In this document: piece by piece, positions 58,983 to 64,000 of the stretch
How the letters are laid out: each line of letters begins with the position of its first letter
Numbering within the stretch: the first letter of the stretch is position 1
Source of the DNA: Achromobacter xylosoxidans
GTDB lineage: Bacteria; Pseudomonadota; Gammaproteobacteria; Burkholderiales; Burkholderiaceae_B
DNA length: 64,000 nt
Direction: 5' to 3'
Assembly: GCF_001457475.1 (NCBI RefSeq)
Contig: NZ_LN831029.1
Coordinates: 5,766,001-5,830,000 of the forward strand
Notes under the pieces: generated by a model
What the model saw: the letters and a program-made list of their open reading frames with translations, nothing else
Told to the model about the DNA's origin: nothing
The model's database searches: none
Made by a program: the position numbers and the translations under genes

Positions 58983-61900
58983 TCAGAAGCGGATCGCGAG
59001 ATTGGCCCGCACGCCATGGTCCCGCGCCGCGCCGGCAAGCTGCCCCTGGTAGGCCAGGCCAAGGACGGTCCTGGGCGTGACCTGCAGATCCAGGCCCGCC
59101 TCGATCACCGCGCTGTCACGGGCGATGGCCACGCCCGCCACCGTGAACGCGTCGCCGGCCGAGAAAGCCTGCGTCGCCACCGGCTTGATGTCGCCCAGCG
59201 CGTGGCGCCAGCCGAGCGAACCGCGCGCCATGGCCTGCGCGCGACCCAGTTCGAAACCGGACGCGGCCCGCAGGCCCAGCGTGGTGAAGGTGGTCTCGGT
59301 GGTCTGGCCGCTGGCGTGCAGCGCGGCGGCGCCGCCGCTTTCTCGATAGCCGTCGGTGCGCAGGTTGACATAGGCCAGGTTGGCGAACGGTTCGAGCGCC
59401 ACGGCCGCCGCCTCGATGCGGTACCCCAGGTCGATGAAGGCCTGCGCGGTGCGGCCGTCGTAGCCGGCCTTGAGGCGGTCGGCGAAGCCGGGCATGGCGA
59501 CCGAGCGGCGCGTGGCGATGTCGTGCCAGCTGTAGGCCAGGCCGCCACGCAGGCCCAGCGCGCCCCATTGGCCGCCGCCGTAGGCGCCCAGGTGGTAGTT
59601 GTCGCTGTGCCCGGACGAGGCGCGATCGTTGGCGTCGAAATCGCTGCGGCTGTAGCCGGCCATCAGGCCGAGCCGCCAGGCATCGGCAACCGGCGCGTCG
59701 ACCCCCATCAGGAAGCCGCCGGTCGAACTCTTGACACCCGCGGCATTGCCGTCGCCATCGATCCGGCTCCAGTTGCCCATGCCCTGGATCCAGCTGGCGG
59801 GCCCGCCGAGTCTGGCCGGCGCCAGCGGCGCGGCGCCGCCGAGCGCGGCCAGCAACGGCGCGGATCGCGCGCCGGCCGCGCCCGCCGCCGCGCGCAGGCG
59901 GTCGCTCATGGCGTCGCGCAGATAGCGGCTGTCCTGCAGCAGCACGGTCTTGGCCGAGGCGTGCATCTCGCCGGACAACCGATCGAAGCCGGCTTGCAAC
60001 GCGCCCGCATCGTCCGGCAGGCGCACGATGGCGTCATAGAGCCCGTGTCCGCCGGCCAGGCCGATGCTGTCGATGGCCGTGGCCGTGGCGCGCTGGTTGC
60101 GCGTCGCGCCCTTTGACGCCATGCGGGTCTCGTTGCGCGACAGGTTCAGCGACACGCGGCCCGCGCCGTAGTCATACGCCAGGCTGGGCGTGAGGAAAGC
60201 GAAGTCGGACGACACGTTATCGAAGCGGCCGGACAGCGCGCCGTCCACCTCCATGATCGTGTAGCTGGCGCGCAGGCCATAGTTGCCGTTGGCGCCGATG
60301 TGCACCACCGAACCGCCATTGAGCGTGGCGTTGCCGGTGACGTGGACGCGGTCCGCGCTGCTGCCCGCGGGGTCGGCCTCGACCAGGTAGCGCCCGCCCG
60401 GCTGCACCACCAGGTCGCCATCGATGGTGAGCATGCCGATCGAATTGCCGGGCGACAGCGCGCCCCCGGCGGCCACGGTGATGGTCGACCCGGCGCCCGC
60501 GCCGAGGGTGCCATTGCCCCCCAGCACGCCGCCATCGGCCACCGTGAACGAACCGCCCAGCCGGCCGTTGACCGCCACCCGGCCGCCGTTGACGAGCGTG
60601 CGCCCGCTGAAGCCGGAACTGTCGCCCTTCAGGTCGAGGACGCCCTCGCCGGCCTTGATCAGGTCGCCGCTGCCCGCCAACAAACCGGTCAGGCCCAGCG
60701 TGGTGTTGGCGGCCACGTCAAAACCGCCCGACTGCGTCACGGTGATGGCGCGCGCCGTGTCGAACGACGCCGTGGTCGCCAGCATGCCGCCGCCCTCGAG
60801 CGCCAGGCCGCCGGCGGCCGCGCCGAGATTGGCGTCGCGCTCGACCTCCAGCGTGCCGCCCGTGATGCGCGTGCCGCCGCTGTAGGTGTTGGCGCCGCCC
60901 AGCGCCAGCGTGCCGGCGCCGGCCTTGGTCAGCGTCCTGCCGTTCCAGCCGCTCGCCGCGTTGGCGGCCTGGTCGGCCAGCGCCGCACCGACCGTGAAGC
61001 GATCCGAAGCGTTGGCCAGCGTGAACGTGCCGTGCGCCAGACTGTTGCCGGCGGTCCAGGTCAGGCCATAGCGGGCCAGGTACTGGCGGTTGTCCGGCGA
61101 CTTGCGCGTATTGACGCTCAGGTAGTCCACCGCGCCGGCGGCGCCGCCGGCGCTGATCCGGGCGAAGTCGCCGCTGATGCCGTTGGTGGTGTCGATCAGC
61201 AGGACCTCCGCCGGACTGGTGCTGTAGATGCCGCCCAGCCGGAAGCTCACATCGGCCCCGAGCGTCACCGTGTCGGCGCGCAGCGCCGCGCCGCGCGTAC
61301 CGGCCGTGAGATCCAGAATGGTGTGGTCGGCCATGCCGACGTTGCCCGCCACCCCCAGCGAGGCGGTCCCCTGCACCGCCAGCGTGCTGCCCGTGCCCGA
61401 CACCCGCAGGTCGCCGGCCAGGCGGTTGGCGGCGCCGGTCGTCGCATCGCCATACTGCAGCGTCCCGCCCGTCACTTCGGCCGCGCCCCCCAGCTGGTTC
61501 AGCACCACCAGCCTGCCGCCCGACACCGCGGTCTTGCCCAGGAACGCGCCATTGTCGCCTGTCAGGCGGGTGGTGCCGGCGATCTGGTTCAGGCCGTGGG
61601 AGCCATTGCCCACGCTGGCGAGCCGCGTCGCGAATGCGTAGGCCGTGTCGCTATGATTGAAATTCACGGTGGCGTTGCCGGCGCCGAACAGGATATCGCC
61701 GGCGTTGAGCGTGCCCGCGCCCACGGCTGCCTGCCCCACCGGCGCGCCAATGTTGATCGTGCCGGAGGTCCGGTAGAACAGGAGCGAATCCTTCGCCAGC
61801 GAGACGCTCCCCGCGTTGCTGGCGCCGACGTTGACAACCCCGCCTTGCGCGATCGTCAGGCTGCCCGCGCCCGTCCCCACGCCGAATCCCAGCGTCATTG

Positions 61901-63206
61901 CGCCGCTGTTGTTCCAGGTGGAACCGGCGCCGCGGACGATGACATTGCCGCTGCCGCTCATGCTGCCCACGAAACTGTCGACGTTCGAGACGGTACCTGC
62001 CCCCTCGACCATCAGCGTGCCCTGGCCGTCGACATCGCCCACCCTGAGCTCGCGGGCGTTGGCCCAGGTCGAGCCGCGCCCCGACACCAGGACGGTGCCA
62101 TTGCCATTCTGGAGACGGCCGATGACGCCATCGACGCTGCTCACGTAGCCCCCCGCCAGGATCGTTACCGCGCCGCGCCCGCCTTCCGACCCCACCAGCA
62201 GGGCCGCGCGATTGACCCAGCGCGACCCAGCATCGGAAATCGCCACGCTCGCCGTGTCGTTGCGCTGGGCGTCGACCGTGGCGAACTGGTTCGAGACCGT
62301 GCCGCTGTTGAAGATGCTCAGCTCGCCCGGCCCGCCACCGCCGACGAACAGGTTATCCGTCAGGGCCCAGGTCGAACCGGGATTGAACACGCTGACCCGG
62401 GCCGTGGCGCCCGGAACCACGCCGGCATCGATCCGCCCCTGCGCGGTGCCCAGGATGTTGAGGACCACAAGGGATCCGCCCGAGACCGTCGTGTTGCCGG
62501 CGAAGCGCGAATTGTCGCCCTGCAATTGCGTGGAGCCCGCGTAATGATTGAGCTCGTGCCGGCCCGCGCCCAAGCTGTTCAGCGCGGGCGTGAAGATCAC
62601 GGGCCCGACCGAATTGAAGTTGAGCGCGCCGGCGCCGGCGCCAAAACGGATCTCCGACGCATCCACCCAGCCGGCGGTATCGGTGGCCACGCTGCCGGGC
62701 GCGGAGCCGATGTTGATGACGCCGGCAGCGCCGGGGTTGCGGCCCAGCTCGACCCGCCCCAGGCCATTCGTACCCACCGAGACCGCGCCGGAGTTGGCCA
62801 ACGTCAGCGTGCCGTTGCCGCTGGCGCCGATGACCAGGCTGCCATTCATGACCCAGGACGCGCCCAGGCCCGAGACCTTCGCCGTCCCCACCCCGCCCGT
62901 CGTCAGCCCCAGCCAGCCGCTGGCGCTGCGCACGGGCGTCCCCGGGGGGGCGATCTGCAACGAACCGGACGCGGTATCGCCGACGACGAGGTCATTGGCA
63001 TCGCCCCAGTTCACCACAGGCGTCACGTCACCCGTCACCGCCGCGCCGGCCAACGCCTGTGACACCGGCGTGCCGCAGGCCACCGTCAATGCGGCCGCCA
63101 GCGCCAAGCGCCTTGCCCGGCCCTTGCCCCGCCCGCGGGCATGCTCGCTGGCGACCTGCCACTGGCCCGTGCCCCGGTTCAGGACGATGCGATAGGTGCG
63201 ATTCAT
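58983..63206 (-). CDS. Type Va autotransporter adhesin-like protein with ESPR signal
   Basis: 1407 residues from ATG 63206. The start MNRTYRIVLNRGTGQWQVAS is an extended signal peptide region (ESPR), followed by a hydrophobic core ending near PVSQALA. The passenger (about residues 55-1080) is made of beta-helix repeats of about 45 residues with alternating GSxW and GTL/VxxGG patterns, including the beta-strand repeat GTLALGGANTYSGGTRITGG and a PATR-type C-terminal part (GGVLGGNGTLGAGAGSTITV). A 12-stranded autotransporter barrel of about 270 residues ends in VRANLAIRF. It is exported through the outer membrane by its own barrel and the BAM complex. No protease motif is visible, so adhesion is more likely than cleavage. 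GAGAGG lies upstream of the start. Confidence 0.93.
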   Translation of the reverse strand: MNRTYRIVLNRGTGQWQVASEHARGRGKGRARRLALAAALTVACGTPVSQALAGAAVTGDVTPVVNWGDANDLVVGDTASGSLQIAPPGTPVRSASGWLGLTTGGVGTAKVSGLGASWVMNGSLVIGASGNGTLTLANSGAVSVGTNGLGRVELGRNPGAAGVINIGSAPGSVATDTAGWVDASEIRFGAGAGALNFNSVGPVIFTPALNSLGAGRHELNHYAGSTQLQGDNSRFAGNTTVSGGSLVVLNILGTAQGRIDAGVVPGATARVSVFNPGSTWALTDNLFVGGGGPGELSIFNSGTVSNQFATVDAQRNDTASVAISDAGSRWVNRAALLVGSEGGRGAVTILAGGYVSSVDGVIGRLQNGNGTVLVSGRGSTWANARELRVGDVDGQGTLMVEGAGTVSNVDSFVGSMSGSGNVIVRGAGSTWNNSGAMTLGFGVGTGAGSLTIAQGGVVNVGASNAGSVSLAKDSLLFYRTSGTINIGAPVGQAAVGAGTLNAGDILFGAGNATVNFNHSDTAYAFATRLASVGNGSHGLNQIAGTTRLTGDNGAFLGKTAVSGGRLVVLNQLGGAAEVTGGTLQYGDATTGAANRLAGDLRVSGTGSTLAVQGTASLGVAGNVGMADHTILDLTAGTRGAALRADTVTLGADVSFRLGGIYSTSPAEVLLIDTTNGISGDFARISAGGAAGAVDYLSVNTRKSPDNRQYLARYGLTWTAGNSLAHGTFTLANASDRFTVGAALADQAANAASGWNGRTLTKAGAGTLALGGANTYSGGTRITGGTLEVERDANLGAAAGGLALEGGGMLATTASFDTARAITVTQSGGFDVAANTTLGLTGLLAGSGDLIKAGEGVLDLKGDSSGFSGRTLVNGGRVAVNGRLGGSFTVADGGVLGGNGTLGAGAGSTITVAAGGALSPGNSIGMLTIDGDLVVQPGGRYLVEADPAGSSADRVHVTGNATLNGGSVVHIGANGNYGLRASYTIMEVDGALSGRFDNVSSDFAFLTPSLAYDYGAGRVSLNLSRNETRMASKGATRNQRATATAIDSIGLAGGHGLYDAIVRLPDDAGALQAGFDRLSGEMHASAKTVLLQDSRYLRDAMSDRLRAAAGAAGARSAPLLAALGGAAPLAPARLGGPASWIQGMGNWSRIDGDGNAAGVKSSTGGFLMGVDAPVADAWRLGLMAGYSRSDFDANDRASSGHSDNYHLGAYGGGQWGALGLRGGLAYSWHDIATRRSVAMPGFADRLKAGYDGRTAQAFIDLGYRIEAAAVALEPFANLAYVNLRTDGYRESGGAAALHASGQTTETTFTTLGLRAASGFELGRAQAMARGSLGWRHALGDIKPVATQAFSAGDAFTVAGVAIARDSAVIEAGLDLQVTPRTVLGLAYQGQLAGAARDHGVRANLAIRF

Positions 63207-63531
63207 GGGGCCTCTCTTTTCTCTTGTCATGGCCCGGCGCCGGCAGTGCCGGGGCGGGCGCGAATGGGTATCGAGGCCCCGCGCAAAGCGTCCGGCCCGC
63301 CAATTACAATTAGAAAAGTTCGGCGCGCCGCTGCATATCACTGAAACTGGGTAATTGAGCGGACGCAATCAAAGCGGAAAATGTCCGTCGACCCGGTGGC
63401 GGGCGATTGTTGATGCACCGCAACCGCGTCTATGCTCCATGCGAGCGTTTGTGAAATAAATATGACCGGTCATCAAACCACCCTCCCCGTTTGATTAAGA
63501 TCTCGGCTTTTGCCGTTGGACACCCGCCGCC
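63207..63531. other. Divergent intergenic region between autotransporter and CYTH gene
   Basis: 325 bases with no ORF of note. On the autotransporter side there is an AT-rich patch (CAATTACAATTAG at 63300-63312). On the CYTH side a perfect 12-bp palindrome ATGACCGGTCAT (63462-63473) lies in AT-rich DNA 59 bp before the start. Both are plausible promoter or operator sites. Confidence 0.5.
63462..63473. promoter_or_regulatory. Palindrome ATGACCGGTCAT upstream of the CYTH gene
   Basis: A perfect 12-bp palindrome of the kind bound by TetR-like dimers, in AT-rich DNA between two divergent genes. No regulator gene is adjacent. Confidence 0.4.
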
Positions 63532-64000
63532 ATGTCGGAACAGGAATTGAAACTGCACGTGCCCACGGCTTCGCGCCAGGCCGTGCTGCGAGAGATCAAG
63601 CAACGCGAGGCGACCCGCATCCGCCTGCATGCGATGTACTTCGACACGCCCGAGCGCGAACTGGCGCGGGCACGCATCGCCATCCGCCTGCGCCAGGAAG
63701 GCCGCGACTGGGTGCAGACCCTGAAGATGCCCGGCATCAACGCCATCACCCGCATCGAACTGAACCACCCGCGCCCGGGCCCCGTGCTCGACCTGTCGGT
63801 CTATGCCGGCACCGAGGTCGAAGCGGCGCTTGCCGCCATCAAGGGCGAACTCGGCCTGCGCTATGAGACCGACGTGCAGCGCATGCTGCGCAAGGTGCGC
63901 ACGCGCTACGGCACCGTCGAACTGGCCTACGACACCGGCATCCTGCGCGCCGGCGCGCTGGAACTGCCGATCTCCGAACTTGAATTCGAACTGGTCTCGG
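63532..64000 (+). CDS. CYTH-domain protein (inorganic triphosphatase-like), 5' part
   Basis: 156 codons are visible and the frame stays open at the window end. The CYTH ExExK signature opens the protein (SEQELKLHV), followed by YFDTPERELARARIAIRLRQ, EGRDWVQTLKMPG, TRIELNHPRPGP, YETDVQRMLRKVRTRYGTVE and ELPISELEFELV, the alternating acidic and basic strands of the triphosphate tunnel. In this bacterial group such proteins usually carry a C-terminal CHAD domain, which would lie outside the window. Predicted to hydrolyse inorganic triphosphate. Confidence 0.9.
   Translation, partial: MSEQELKLHVPTASRQAVLREIKQREATRIRLHAMYFDTPERELARARIAIRLRQEGRDWVQTLKMPGINAITRIELNHPRPGPVLDLSVYAGTEVEAALAAIKGELGLRYETDVQRMLRKVRTRYGTVELAYDTGILRAGALELPISELEFELVS

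Noticed and set aside
60300..63062. 920-codon open frame on the plus strand opposite the autotransporter
   Set aside because: It is antisense to repetitive GC-rich coding DNA, has no recognisable domain and is Ala/Arg/His-rich like other mirror frames.

Overview
The window is GC-rich (roughly two thirds G+C by eye) and reads as a chromosomal segment of a betaproteobacterium of the Alcaligenaceae, most likely Achromobacter or Bordetella. The reasons are the Bug-type (TctC) tripartite receptor, the many LysR regulators next to small catabolic operons, a 16-stranded porin of the betaproteobacterial kind, the ribB-ribH-nusB-thiL-pgpA-pncC order, and an ESPR-type autotransporter. The genus is an inference. 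I saw no tRNA, rRNA, CRISPR array, insertion sequence or prophage.

1-12 kb holds catabolic modules with LysR or TetR regulators. A TPP-dependent decarboxylase-like gene (cut by the window edge) and a class I aminotransferase are divergent from a LysR gene. That LysR gene faces an inverted paralogue of itself. A TetR regulator and a two-gene operon of unknown function share a palindromic operator-like site. A LysR gene is divergent from a four-gene operon (DHDPS-family aldolase/dehydratase, Bug receptor, enolase-superfamily dehydratase, D-2-hydroxyacid dehydrogenase) that looks like a sugar-acid or hydroxy-acid catabolic set.

12-24.5 kb is mostly minus strand: porin, acyl-CoA synthetase, M28-type lipoprotein peptidase, PAS-LuxR regulator, secreted cyclase-family hydrolase, DsbA-like protein and LysR regulator. 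The plus strand then carries a secreted ankyrin protein, a PIG-L deacetylase with a C-terminal propeller-like region, and an unknown exported protein.

24.5-34 kb starts with an iron-uptake unit: a Fur-box-like site, FecI-type sigma factor, FecR-type anti-sigma factor and TonB-dependent siderophore receptor. Next come a small SUKH-like protein, an LprI-like (DUF1311) exported protein, and an AT-richer gap that hides a 39-codon remnant of a macrodomain gene. groES-groEL follow with a textbook CIRCE operator and terminator, then a YihY-family membrane protein.

34-44 kb is the most coherent catabolic locus. A MarR regulator is divergent from 2-aminomuconate semialdehyde dehydrogenase, 2-aminomuconate deaminase, a LysR regulator, 3-hydroxyanthranilate 3,4-dioxygenase, ACMS decarboxylase and a five-gene branched-chain-amino-acid-type ABC importer. 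The enzymes carry out consecutive steps from 3-hydroxyanthranilate to 4-oxalocrotonate. The importer therefore probably brings in 3-hydroxyanthranilate or a related aromatic acid. The lower-pathway genes are not in the window.

44-53.5 kb is mostly housekeeping: a mannitol-dehydrogenase-family enzyme, dgkA, ndh, pyrF, then pncC, pgpA, thiL, nusB, ribH and ribB on the minus strand with tight overlaps. nusB appears to start at TTG inside the acidic tail of ribH. The GTP cyclohydrolase half of the RibBA-like protein has lost its zinc cysteines.

53.5-64 kb has a HAD phosphatase, an IclR regulator and a phosphonate-type ABC importer (phnD-phnC-phnE-phnE) ending in a strong terminator, then a 1407-residue autotransporter with a duplicated passenger module, and the start of a CYTH-domain triphosphatase gene cut by the window end.
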